From Pontimonas sp964350865 (GTDB taxonomy: Bacteria; Actinomycetota; Actinomycetes; Actinomycetales; Microbacteriaceae), in contig CAYGLJ010000004.1 of assembly GCA_964350865.1 (NCBI GenBank), forward strand, positions 1 to 60,173: a stretch of DNA of 60,173 nucleotides, given 5' to 3'. The notes under the pieces were generated by a model that made no database searches, was not told the DNA's origin, and worked only from the letters and a program-made list of their open reading frames with translations. The translations under genes and the position numbers were made by a program. Position 1 is the stretch's first letter. Each line of letters opens with the position of its first letter. Shown here one piece after another: positions 42,561 to 50,635 of the stretch.

Positions 42561-43190
42561 TTAGCGCGCGGCGTAGTACTCCACAACCAACTGAACGTCA
42601 CAGGTCACAGGAACCTCTGCACGCTTGGGTCGACGTAGCAGTACAGCCTGAAGCTTGTCGATCTCGACCTCAAGATAACCAGGCACTGGAGGCAACACAT
42701 CAACGTGCCCGCCGGCAGCAGCGACCTGGAAGGGCTCCATCTCTTCGCTCCGTGGCTTCACGTGAATCATCTGTCCGGGCTTGACGCGGAAAGAAGGACG
42801 ATCCACGAGTTCTCCATTGACCAAGATGTGGCGGTGGACGACCATCTGGCGTGCCTGCGCAGTTGTGCGAGCAAATCCAGATCGAAGAACGAGAGCGTCA
42901 AGACGCATCTCGAGAAGCTCAACGAGGTTCTCACCACTCAGTCCCTGGGACTTGCGGGCTTCTTCGAATACGCGGCGCAGCTGGGCCTCACGAATGCCGT
43001 ACTGGGCGCGCAGGCGCTGCTTCTCGCGCAGACGGACGGCGTAGTCACTGTCGGCCTTGCGCTTGGTGCGACCATGCTCACCGGGAGCATACGGACGCTT
43101 TTCCAGGTACTTAGCTGCCTTCGGCGTGAGCGGAATGCCCAGCGCGCGGGACAGGCGGGTCTTACTTCTGGTGCGTGAACGAGTCGACAC
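42561..43190 (-). CDS. rpsD: 30S ribosomal protein S4
   Basis: S4 nucleates assembly of the 30S 5' domain. The 209-residue protein has the N-terminal RSRTRSKTRLSRALGIPLTPK and an S4 RNA-binding domain (LEMRLDALVLRSGF, then HRHILVNGELVDRPS). It lacks the N-terminal zinc cysteines, so it is the zinc-independent type; the only cysteine is near the end. The GTG start has AAGGAG nine bases upstream. It stands alone, not in the usual rpsM-rpsK-rpoA cluster. Confidence 0.97.
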   Translation of the reverse strand: MSTRSRTRSKTRLSRALGIPLTPKAAKYLEKRPYAPGEHGRTKRKADSDYAVRLREKQRLRAQYGIREAQLRRVFEEARKSQGLSGENLVELLEMRLDALVLRSGFARTTAQARQMVVHRHILVNGELVDRPSFRVKPGQMIHVKPRSEEMEPFQVAAAGGHVDVLPPVPGYLEVEIDKLQAVLLRRPKRAEVPVTCDVQLVVEYYAAR

Positions 43191-43370
43191 GAAAAATTTC
43201 TCCTTGATAACGGGGTCGATGCCGGAGCATCACAACAAATCCAAACACGAGGGATTCTGTCTATCGAAAGACGCGGCTACAGCGACCTCTCTGGAGATCC
43301 CAGGCACCGCAGCCGCACGGTGAAAGGGTCTCAGACCGGTCCCAAAAGTACCACAGACTCGGTGGTTTCC
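43191..43370 (-). promoter_or_regulatory. Region between rarA and rpsD, promoter and possible structured leader
   Basis: This 180-base gap is the longest non-coding stretch in the window. It should contain the rpsD promoter. A TGG-TACTTT sequence near 43345 (minus strand) resembles an extended -10 element, but there is no clear -35. A stable hairpin at 43273-43316 lies in the middle. The ribosome binding site AAGGAG is at the left end. Confidence 0.5.
43273..43316 (-). other. Hairpin upstream of rpsD
   Basis: GCGGCT at 43273-43278 pairs with AGCCGC at 43311-43316. Inside this, GCG (43282-43284) pairs with CGC (43308-43310) and CTGG (43291-43294) with CCAG (43300-43303). On the minus strand it is followed by TCTTT. 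It could be the rarA terminator or part of a regulated rpsD leader; the sequence alone does not decide. Confidence 0.55.
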
Positions 43371-44690
43371 CTAGTCCGAAGTGCCTCGGAGAATGTCCCG
43401 AATGTGTCGAGAGCGCTCCTGAAGCTCCCGCTCCAGACCCCTGGGCACCGGACGGTAGTAGTGCGCATCATGCAGCGTGTCAGGGGCATAGCGTTGCGAC
43501 ACAATCCCCGCGACATCATCATGAGGGTAGCGATACCCCACGCCGTGTCCGACAGCGCTGGCACCGGGGTAGTGGGCGTCTCGTAAGGGAGCAGGGACTT
43601 CACCCGACTTGCCGTCTCGGATGTCTCGTTGGGCCTCGTTGATTCCCACATAGGCGGCATTCGATTTGGGAGCCAATGCCAGATAGACAGTGGCCTCCGC
43701 GAGCGGGATACGACCTTCGGGCATCCCAATGAGCGCGATGGACTGCGCCGCCGATACTGCCAAGGTCAGGGCCTGAGGGTCCGCAAGCCCAACGTCCTCG
43801 GCCGCCAAAATGATGAGTCTTCGAGCGATAAAGCGAGCATCCTCCCCTGCCTCAATCATCCGCGCCAAATAGTGGAGAGCCGCATCCGCATCGCTGCCTC
43901 GGACGGACTTGATGAAAGCGCTAATCACGTCATAGTGCTGGTCTCCCCCAGAGTCGTAACGCACAAGCGCTCGATCAACAGCGAGAGAGACATGTTCGGC
44001 CGTGATCACGGAGACTCCCGCAGCGCTGGCAACACCAGCACTCGCCTCGAGCGCCGTGAGAGCTTTTCTGGCATCCCCTCCCGCAATCCGTACTAGGTCC
44101 TCTGTGGTGTCGTCGTCGAGGGTAAATGCCCCTGCGAGCCCCCTCGGGTCCGCAACGGCTCTGCGGAGAACTTCGCGCACATGCTCAGCCTCTAAAGGCT
44201 TGAGGGTGATGAGCAAGGAGCGACTCAGTAGGGGTGAAATAACCGAAAACGACGGATTCTCCGTTGTCGCGGCGATGAGCACCACGAGACCATTCTCAAC
44301 CCCCGGAAGCAATGCGTCTTGCTGGGACTTGGAGAAGCGATGAATCTCGTCCAGGAAGAGCACAGGAGCGCGGCCAGAGAGCTCCCCTTCCACTCGCGCG
44401 TCACTCATGACGTCGCGCACATCCTTCACACCCGCAGTCACGGCCGAGAGCTCAACAAACTTCCGCCCCGACGAGCGAGCGATAACGCTCGCGAGTGTCG
44501 TTTTTCCCGTCCCGGGAGGTCCCCAGAGGATGACGGAACTCGCCGGGCCTTCACGCTCTGGGTCAGCGAGCATGCGCAGTGGACTACCGGCCCCCAATAC
44601 GTGATCTTGACCAATTACCTCGTCAACGGTGGTGGGGCGAAGCGCAACTGCGAGGGGAACCGGTGCCTGGAACAACGATTCGCTGGTCAT
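43371..44690 (-). CDS. rarA: Replication-associated recombination protein A (MgsA/RarA AAA+ ATPase)
   Basis: RarA acts at stalled forks and is related to clamp loaders. The 439-residue protein has Walker A GPPGTGKTT (57-65), Walker B VLFLDEIHRF, sensor ATTENPSFSV and the C-terminal tetramer domain with DDARFIARRLIILAAEDVGL. ATG 44690 is used; GTG 44693 is one codon earlier. A TAGCAT hexamer six bases before the ATG suggests a leaderless message. It is divergent from the cyclophilin gene. Confidence 0.95.
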   Translation of the reverse strand: MTSESLFQAPVPLAVALRPTTVDEVIGQDHVLGAGSPLRMLADPEREGPASSVILWGPPGTGKTTLASVIARSSGRKFVELSAVTAGVKDVRDVMSDARVEGELSGRAPVLFLDEIHRFSKSQQDALLPGVENGLVVLIAATTENPSFSVISPLLSRSLLITLKPLEAEHVREVLRRAVADPRGLAGAFTLDDDTTEDLVRIAGGDARKALTALEASAGVASAAGVSVITAEHVSLAVDRALVRYDSGGDQHYDVISAFIKSVRGSDADAALHYLARMIEAGEDARFIARRLIILAAEDVGLADPQALTLAVSAAQSIALIGMPEGRIPLAEATVYLALAPKSNAAYVGINEAQRDIRDGKSGEVPAPLRDAHYPGASAVGHGVGYRYPHDDVAGIVSQRYAPDTLHDAHYYRPVPRGLERELQERSRHIRDILRGTSD

Positions 44691-44696
44691 CACCTC

Positions 44697-44723
44697 ATGC
44701 TAGCGAGGTCGCACCTCTAGGAT
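44697..44723. promoter_or_regulatory. Divergent promoter region with central inverted repeat
   Basis: A perfect inverted repeat GAGGT-CGC-ACCTC (44705-44717) lies between two -10-like hexamers facing away from each other. TAGCAT on the minus strand (44697-44702) would serve rarA, and TAGGAT on the plus strand (44718-44723) would serve the cyclophilin gene. No clear -35 is seen for either. The repeat could be an operator shared by both promoters. Confidence 0.45.
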
Positions 44724-44752
44724 GAGAGGGTTATTTCAAGGGAGTGTTAACT

Positions 44753-45469
44753 GTGGCACCAGCTGACAAAGCACGACGCGACCAGCTCAAGCAATTTCAG
44801 GCCAGACAGGCGCTTCATGCCCATCACCGCTCTCGATCTGTCAGAGACCAGTGGGTCTGGACTGTTGCGGCCGTTGTGGCCGTAACAGTGTCAGGGTTGG
44901 GCTTGTGGGCCTATTCCACCATCGGTCCCGGCAAGCCAGCCACGGTGGCCGATGCGAGCATCAGTGAGTACCGTGAGTGGACAGGTGAGCTCGCCTTTAG
45001 CAACGCCACTCTCGACATCACTCTCGATGGGGCGAGCGCTCCGCAAGCTGTGGCCAACCTCGTCGACCTCAACTCCCGGGCTTACTTTGATGAGAGTGCG
45101 TGCCACCGACTCACCACAGAGGGACTCTTTGTGATGCAGTGCGGGGATCCCCTCGGACTTGGTATCGGCAACCCTGGGTACACCTTTGGCCCGATTGAAA
45201 ATGCGCCAGAAGACGGTGTTTATCCCGCAGGGACCCTGGCGATGGCCAGAGCTGCCAATGACGCCTCGAGTATGGGGAGCCAGTTCTTCATTGTCTACGA
45301 GGACAGTGAAATCCCCGATGACATCGTGGGAGGCTATACCGTGTTTGGGCAGGTAACCGATGGGCTCGATGATTTCATCAGCGCCTATGTTGAGCCAGGG
45401 ACAGCGGACGGGTCTAGCGATGGACAACCTGCGGTGCCCACGTTTATCGAGAGCATCACAATCCGGTAA
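44753..45469 (+). CDS. Membrane-anchored cyclophilin-type peptidyl-prolyl isomerase
   Basis: This is likely a proline isomerase that acts outside the membrane. The 238-residue protein has a basic N-terminus, one membrane segment (about 34-56) and a cyclophilin domain. Motifs in that domain are CHRLTTEGLFVMQCGDP (catalytic arginine in CHR), LAMARAANDASSMGSQFFI and GYTVFGQVTDG. The start is GTG 44753, eight bases after GGGAG; an in-frame GTG at 44744 overlaps that site. Its linker and anchor suggest it is tethered at the cell surface. It is the first of three plus-strand genes. Confidence 0.92.
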   Translation: MAPADKARRDQLKQFQARQALHAHHRSRSVRDQWVWTVAAVVAVTVSGLGLWAYSTIGPGKPATVADASISEYREWTGELAFSNATLDITLDGASAPQAVANLVDLNSRAYFDESACHRLTTEGLFVMQCGDPLGLGIGNPGYTFGPIENAPEDGVYPAGTLAMARAANDASSMGSQFFIVYEDSEIPDDIVGGYTVFGQVTDGLDDFISAYVEPGTADGSSDGQPAVPTFIESITIR

Positions 45470-45553
45470 TAACTTTGTCTCAGGCCCGGCCACAGCTGTT
45501 TGCTGGAGTAGGCTGGCGGGCGTCCTACCCCAATGCACACAGTTCGAGGAGCC

Positions 45554-46771
45554 ATGGCAGCAGACGCCAAACCCCACGGTCGCGTAGACGACGATGGGAC
45601 CGTACTCGTTCGTGACGGCGACACCTGGAGACCGGTGGGTAGCTTCCCTGACGGGACTCCCGAGGAAGCACTCGCCTACTTTGAGCGAAAGTATTCAGAG
45701 CTCGAGGCCAAGGTGACGCTGGCGGAACAACGGCTCGCCGCCAAAGCACCCTCCAAGGACCTCTCGGCACAGATTGACAAACTCCTCCAGGAACTCGTCG
45801 AACCTTCTGCGGTAGGCGACCTAGTAGAACTTCGCACTAGGGCCCAGAGCGTGAAGGACGCACTCCCGGCCCTTGTCGAAGCTCAAGCCCAGGAGAACGC
45901 CGCTGCCCTCGAAGAGGCGCTGGCGACGCGTGAAGCGATTGTGGCAGAGATGGAAAAGCTCGCCGCCGAGGATGTCAGCAAGATTCGCTGGAAAGCCACG
46001 GGACACCGGATGACAGAGCTGTTCGAGCAGTGGCAAAACCACCAGCAAACGGGACCGCGCATCCCCAAGAAGACAGCGGATGTCCTCTGGGGTCGCTTTC
46101 GCACGGCCAAGAACACGCTCGAGAAGGCCCGACGTGCTCATTTCCAGGAGCTCGAAGCCAAGACTAAAGAGTCCAAGACTGTCAAGAAAGCGCTCATTGA
46201 GCAGGCTCAAGCACTCGCATCCCAGGGCTCCGAGGGCATCTCGGCTTATCAGAAGCTGCTCACGCAGTGGAAGGCGGCTCCTCGTGCCCAACGGAGCGTC
46301 GAAGACGCTCTCTGGGCCAAGTTCAAAGCCGCGGGTGATGTGCTCTACCAGCAGAAAGCAGAGCTCGATGCTAAGGAGGACGAGGCCAACGCAGGAAACT
46401 TGGACCTCAAGCGGGCACTACTCAAAGATTTCGCTGACATTCTGACCCTGCAGGATCGTGATGCCGCCACAGCACGGTTGAGACTCTTCCATGAAAAGTT
46501 TGCCGCGATTGGACCTGTTCCCAAGAAAGAAGTGCGGTCGCTCGATCAGGACGTGAAGAAGCTTGACACCCACGTTCGAACTCTGGATCAGGAGTTTTGG
46601 GCAAAGAATGATCCAGAAAAGAAGGCCCGCACCTCGTCCATGGCCGAACAACTCATCACTGCGATTGCCGATCTGGAATCCAAGCTTGCGGGCGCTACTG
46701 GCAAGGACAAAGAATCATTGGAGTCCGAACTAGAGACGAAAAAGGCCTGGCTGGCCGTCGTCGAAGGTTAG
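45554..46771 (+). CDS. DUF349 domain protein
   Basis: The 405-residue protein has a short N-terminal part with VDDDGTVLVRDGD and GSFPDGTPEEAL. The rest is mostly charged helix with repeated DUF349-type units (W-K-A and DALWAKFKAAGD patterns), likely coiled coil. No catalytic motif is visible and the function of the family is unclear. ATG 45554 follows GAGGAG. The gap of 84 bases to the cyclophilin stop may hold a promoter (TAGGCT hexamer), but this is weak. It is commonly found near rel in actinobacteria. Confidence 0.88.
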   Translation: MAADAKPHGRVDDDGTVLVRDGDTWRPVGSFPDGTPEEALAYFERKYSELEAKVTLAEQRLAAKAPSKDLSAQIDKLLQELVEPSAVGDLVELRTRAQSVKDALPALVEAQAQENAAALEEALATREAIVAEMEKLAAEDVSKIRWKATGHRMTELFEQWQNHQQTGPRIPKKTADVLWGRFRTAKNTLEKARRAHFQELEAKTKESKTVKKALIEQAQALASQGSEGISAYQKLLTQWKAAPRAQRSVEDALWAKFKAAGDVLYQQKAELDAKEDEANAGNLDLKRALLKDFADILTLQDRDAATARLRLFHEKFAAIGPVPKKEVRSLDQDVKKLDTHVRTLDQEFWAKNDPEKKARTSSMAEQLITAIADLESKLAGATGKDKESLESELETKKAWLAVVEG

Positions 46772-46809
46772 TTCTCCACATCTTCGCTCCGCGCTGACAC
46801 TCCACCGCT

Positions 46810-46826
46810 GGAGTAGTCCATACTCC
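46810..46826 (+). promoter_or_regulatory. Inverted repeat just before the unrecognised plus-strand gene
   Basis: GGAGTA at 46810-46815 and TACTCC at 46821-46826 form a perfect six-base inverted repeat with a five-base centre, ending four bases before the ATG at 46831. CATACT in the right arm could be a -10 element of a leaderless message, with CTGACA 19 bases upstream as a poor-spacing -35. CATACTCC recurs at 46834-46841 inside the gene. An operator is possible. Confidence 0.4.
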
Positions 46827-46830
46827 GGGC

Positions 46831-47352
46831 ATGCATACTCCCCTGGAACACAGCGCAATCTCAGATGGAGACTCTCTCTCGATTGGCGGCCTCTACTGGC
46901 CACGGCCGTACTTTCCCACCCGATGGGAGAGAGCGTCTCTAATTGGAGCGGTTATCCCACCCTGGGCCATCCCCACGAGCAACACAGCAGGGTGGATTTG
47001 GACGGGCATGGGATTGCCCACTCCGCTCGCAGTTCTCAGGCCAAGCACGCCAGCATTGTCACCATTGCAACGAGAGCGCTGGAGGGCCCGAGAGGTTCGT
47101 GATTCGCGGCACACTGTTGTCAGCGTTGCGGGATTTCCCGTCCTCGACCCGCTGTCGACAGAAAACGAACTATTGAGTCACGCGCACAACGTCGACAGCG
47201 CAGCAACCCAGATTCTTTTCCTTCGCTCGCTGCACCACCACGGGGAGATCCGAATCCCCGCCCGTGTGCCGAAGGGTCAGCGAGAGCGTGCCCACTCCAT
47301 ACTCGAACGAGTTCGGTTACTGACGGAGCGTTATCCGGACATCACCCGATAA
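46831..47352 (+). CDS. Unrecognised 173-residue protein
   Basis: I do not recognise a characterised family with confidence. The protein has no signal peptide or membrane segment. Its N-terminal half is rich in Trp and Pro (GLYWPRPYFPTRWERASLIG, VIPPWAIPTSNTAGWIW) and its C-terminal half is basic and helical (RVPKGQRERAHSILERVRLL). From memory, uncharacterised proteins with a 'VPP..IP...TA.W.WG' pattern occur near rel in other Microbacteriaceae; this is low-confidence. There is no ribosome binding site, so the message may be leaderless. Its last 22 bases overlap the 3' end of rsh on the other strand. Confidence 0.65.
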   Translation: MHTPLEHSAISDGDSLSIGGLYWPRPYFPTRWERASLIGAVIPPWAIPTSNTAGWIWTGMGLPTPLAVLRPSTPALSPLQRERWRAREVRDSRHTVVSVAGFPVLDPLSTENELLSHAHNVDSAATQILFLRSLHHHGEIRIPARVPKGQRERAHSILERVRLLTERYPDITR

Positions 47353-49583
47353 ACGTCGTACACGGCGTCAATCCGGCGCACGGCGTTCAGAACGCGATCC
47401 AGGTGGGTAACCTCACCCATTTCGAAGACAAATCGGGATATGGCGAGGTGGCTATCACTGGTGTTCACGGTTGCCGAGAGAATATTGACGTGGTGCTCGG
47501 AGAGCACGCGCGTGACATCGGAGAGCAACCCGGGGCGGTCAAGCGCCTCAATCTGGATGTGGACGAGGAAGACGCTTCCCTTGGTGGGAGCCCACTCCAC
47601 CTCAATCATCCGATCAGGGTCCTGCATCAGGGTACTGATGTTGCTGCAGTCCTCCCGGTGAACGCTCACACCCGTCCCCCTGGTCACAAATCCGACAATC
47701 GGGTCACCAGGAACTGGGGTGCAGCAACGAGCCAGCTTGACCAAAATATCGGGAGCCCCTCGCACCAGCACGCCCGATTCGCTCACTCTGCGGGGGGACC
47801 GTGACCGGGTCGCCGTTTGGAAAAGGTCCTCATCGCCGTCGTCATCGGCTTGAACAATGCCCAGTATTTTCTCGATTACAGACTGGGTGGAAACATGTCC
47901 CTCGCCCACTGCCGCATAGAGAGCCTCAACATCGGGATAGTTCAGTTGCGCCGCTACACCCGCAACTGACTCTTGGTTCATCAGCTTCTGAAGGGGAAGG
48001 TTCTGTTTGCGCATCGCGCGCGCGATCGCATCTTTGCCCTGCTCGACTGCTTCCTCGCGACGTTCCTTCGTGAACCATTGCCGAATCTTGCTTCGGGCTC
48101 GTTGAGAGGTGACGAAGTTCAACCAGTCTTGGCTCGGTCCTGCATCAGGGTTCTTGGACGTGAAGATTTCGACCGAATCCCCACTGGAGAGCTCTGTGTC
48201 TAACGGCACCAGACGCTGGTTGACTTTTGCTCCCATTGTCCGGTGGCCCACCTCAGTGTGAACCGCGTAGGCAAAGTCGACGGGCGTTGCCCCCTTGGGC
48301 AAACCGATCACTTTTCCTTGGGGCGTGAACACGTAAAGTTCCTTCGCACCAATCTCGTAGCGGAGGGTTTCCAGGAATTCCGCAGGGTCGGTGGTCTCTG
48401 CCTGCCAATCTGACAGGTGAGCCAACCAGGCCATATCGGTGTCATGCGAAGCGCGCTCAACACCCTTGCCCTGGGAGGCCATCCGCTCCTTGTACTTCCA
48501 GTGGGCAGCAACACCATATTCGGCGCGCTGATGCATGTCTGTGGTACGAATCTGTATCTCCACGGGACGACCCTCGGGCCCGTAGACGGTGGTGTGCAAC
48601 GACTGATAAAGGTTGAACTTTGGTGTTGCAATGTAGTCCTTGAAACGCCCCGGCATCGGGTTCCATCTCGCGTGAACCGCACCGAGAGCCGCGTAGCAGT
48701 CTCGGATGGAACTCACCAACACCCGAATCCCGGTGAGGTCATGAATATCGGTGAAGTCGCGACCTCTGTTCACCATTTTTTGATAGATCGAGAAGTATTG
48801 CTTTGGTCGGCCGCCCACCTCGGCTTTGATTTTCGCCTTGCGCAGGTCCTCTTGCACGGTCTCAATCACGGAATCAACGAAAGCTTCGCGCTCCGGAGAG
48901 CGAGTCTTCACCAGTGACTCGATTTCCATATAAATCTTGGGGTGTAACACCGCGAAAGACAGGTCTTCGAGCTCCCACTTCACTGTCTGAATTCCGAGGC
49001 GGTGCGCGAGAGGGGTATAAATCTCGAGCGTCTCCTGGGCTTTTTTCTCGGCTGACTCCGGAGACACAAAACCCCAAGTTCGAGCGTTGTGGAGGCGATC
49101 TGCGAGCTTAATCACCAAAACCCGGATGTCTTTGGACATCGCCACAATCATCTTCCGCACCGTCTCGGCTTGCGCGTTTTCCCCGTACTTCACCTTGTCG
49201 AGCTTGGTCACACCATCGACGAGCATGCCAATCTCGTCACCAAAATCCGCTTTGAGCTGATCGAGCGAGTATTCAGTGTCCTCCACGGTGTCGTGGAGCA
49301 GTGCGGCAGCGATGGTGATGGGCCCGATACCGAGCTCTGCCAGAATTTGCGCGACAGCAAGGGGATGCGTGATGTAGGGCTCTCCGCTGTGGCGAGTCTG
49401 GCCAACATGGGCCTTTTCGGCGACTCGATAGGCCCGTTCAATCAGGTTGACATCAGCCTTAGGGTGGTGCTTTCGCACCGTCTTGAACAGTGTCTCCAGT
49501 GCGTTATCAGTTGGCGCCTTCGAAAATAATCGAGGAAGTAACGCGCGCAGACTGGAAGACGATGAGCTCTGAACCTCAGTCAC
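47331..49583 (-). CDS. rsh: Bifunctional (p)ppGpp synthetase/hydrolase (Rel/Spo family)
   Basis: Rsh makes and degrades the alarmone (p)ppGpp in the stringent response. The 750-residue protein has an N-terminal HD hydrolase domain (H65, H73, H97-D98 in LLHDTVEDTEY), so hydrolase activity is likely intact. A synthetase domain follows (FKDYIATPKFNLYQSLHTTV), then a TGS domain (VFTPQGKVIGLPKGATPVDFAYA), a zinc-finger-like ARCCTPVPGDPI and a C-terminal ACT domain. The GTG start has AGGGGG about six bases upstream. The yajC-secD-secF-rsh order is typical. Confidence 0.96.
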   Translation of the reverse strand: MTEVQSSSSSSLRALLPRLFSKAPTDNALETLFKTVRKHHPKADVNLIERAYRVAEKAHVGQTRHSGEPYITHPLAVAQILAELGIGPITIAAALLHDTVEDTEYSLDQLKADFGDEIGMLVDGVTKLDKVKYGENAQAETVRKMIVAMSKDIRVLVIKLADRLHNARTWGFVSPESAEKKAQETLEIYTPLAHRLGIQTVKWELEDLSFAVLHPKIYMEIESLVKTRSPEREAFVDSVIETVQEDLRKAKIKAEVGGRPKQYFSIYQKMVNRGRDFTDIHDLTGIRVLVSSIRDCYAALGAVHARWNPMPGRFKDYIATPKFNLYQSLHTTVYGPEGRPVEIQIRTTDMHQRAEYGVAAHWKYKERMASQGKGVERASHDTDMAWLAHLSDWQAETTDPAEFLETLRYEIGAKELYVFTPQGKVIGLPKGATPVDFAYAVHTEVGHRTMGAKVNQRLVPLDTELSSGDSVEIFTSKNPDAGPSQDWLNFVTSQRARSKIRQWFTKERREEAVEQGKDAIARAMRKQNLPLQKLMNQESVAGVAAQLNYPDVEALYAAVGEGHVSTQSVIEKILGIVQADDDGDEDLFQTATRSRSPRRVSESGVLVRGAPDILVKLARCCTPVPGDPIVGFVTRGTGVSVHREDCSNISTLMQDPDRMIEVEWAPTKGSVFLVHIQIEALDRPGLLSDVTRVLSEHHVNILSATVNTSDSHLAISRFVFEMGEVTHLDRVLNAVRRIDAVYDVYRVMSG

Positions 49584-49639
49584 GACGCACCCCCTCTCCT
49601 CTCACAGTGTACGAGGGATGAGGCTGAAACTCCTGGGTC

Positions 49640-50635
49640 CTAGCGAACCGCGCCAGAAGCAGGTCTGGCCTCGCGAACACGGCGGCCCTGCTTCTTATTC
49701 TCTGGCTCGTTCTCTCGCAAATGAACGTAGAGAGGCGCAGCGATGAAGATGCTGGAATAAGTTCCTGCAATCATTCCGATGAACAGCGCCAGAGCGATGT
49801 CACGCAGGGTTCCAGCTCCCAACAACACCGAACCAATAAACAGAATAGATCCGACAGGCAATACCGCCACTACGGAGGTATTAATGGAGCGAACCAGGGT
49901 CTGGTTGACCGCAAGATTGACAGACTCAGCAAAGGTGCGCCTGCTCTCCTCACCATCCTGCGATGTGTTCTCCCGCACCTTGTCGAACACCACGACGGTG
50001 TCATAGAGCGAATACCCCAGAATGGTGAGCAATCCGATCACGGCGGCAGGCGTTATTTCATAACCCAGCACACCATAGACGCCTGCGGTCAAAATAAGGT
50101 CGTGTGCAAGAGCTGTCAAAGCAGCGAGAGACATCTTCCACGTTCGGAAATAGAGTGCCATCACCAGAGACACCAAGACGAGGAACACGAATAACCCAAT
50201 CAGAGCCTGTCGGGTAATGTCCTGGCCCCACGTAGCGCCAATGAACGAGGCTGTGACGGCCTCCACATCGACGGCATAGGCATCCGCAAGATTTCCGCGA
50301 AGCTGGGTTGTTTGTTCATCGGTGAGCTGCTCGGTTTGAACTCTCACGGAGTCGCCGCCCACAATCGAGACACGAGGGTTTGACGTCACACCGGCGACAG
50401 AGGTGACCGTGTCAATAGCTGTTTGTTCGGACAATGACGCAGGTGCTGAAATGCGGAACTCAGACCCACCGCGGAACTCAATACCGAAGGTGAATCCGCC
50501 GCGGAGGATAGTCAACACAATGGCCAACACAACGATGGAGGCGCCAATCGCATACCAGCGAACTCTGTTGCCGACGAAGTCGAACGACTTCTCCCCCGTG
50601 TAGAGAGCGTTACCAAAGGTTGTCAGACGAGACAT
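49640..50635 (-). CDS. secF: Protein translocase subunit SecF
   Basis: SecF works with SecD to drive protein export using the proton-motive force. The 331-residue protein has an N-terminal membrane segment, a periplasmic-type loop starting FRGGSEFRI and five further membrane segments. The conserved YSLYDTVVVFDKVREN is present. It shares one base with the secD stop, so the pair is made together. The C-terminal tail is basic. Confidence 0.97.
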   Translation of the reverse strand: MSRLTTFGNALYTGEKSFDFVGNRVRWYAIGASIVVLAIVLTILRGGFTFGIEFRGGSEFRISAPASLSEQTAIDTVTSVAGVTSNPRVSIVGGDSVRVQTEQLTDEQTTQLRGNLADAYAVDVEAVTASFIGATWGQDITRQALIGLFVFLVLVSLVMALYFRTWKMSLAALTALAHDLILTAGVYGVLGYEITPAAVIGLLTILGYSLYDTVVVFDKVRENTSQDGEESRRTFAESVNLAVNQTLVRSINTSVVAVLPVGSILFIGSVLLGAGTLRDIALALFIGMIAGTYSSIFIAAPLYVHLRENEPENKKQGRRVREARPASGAVR

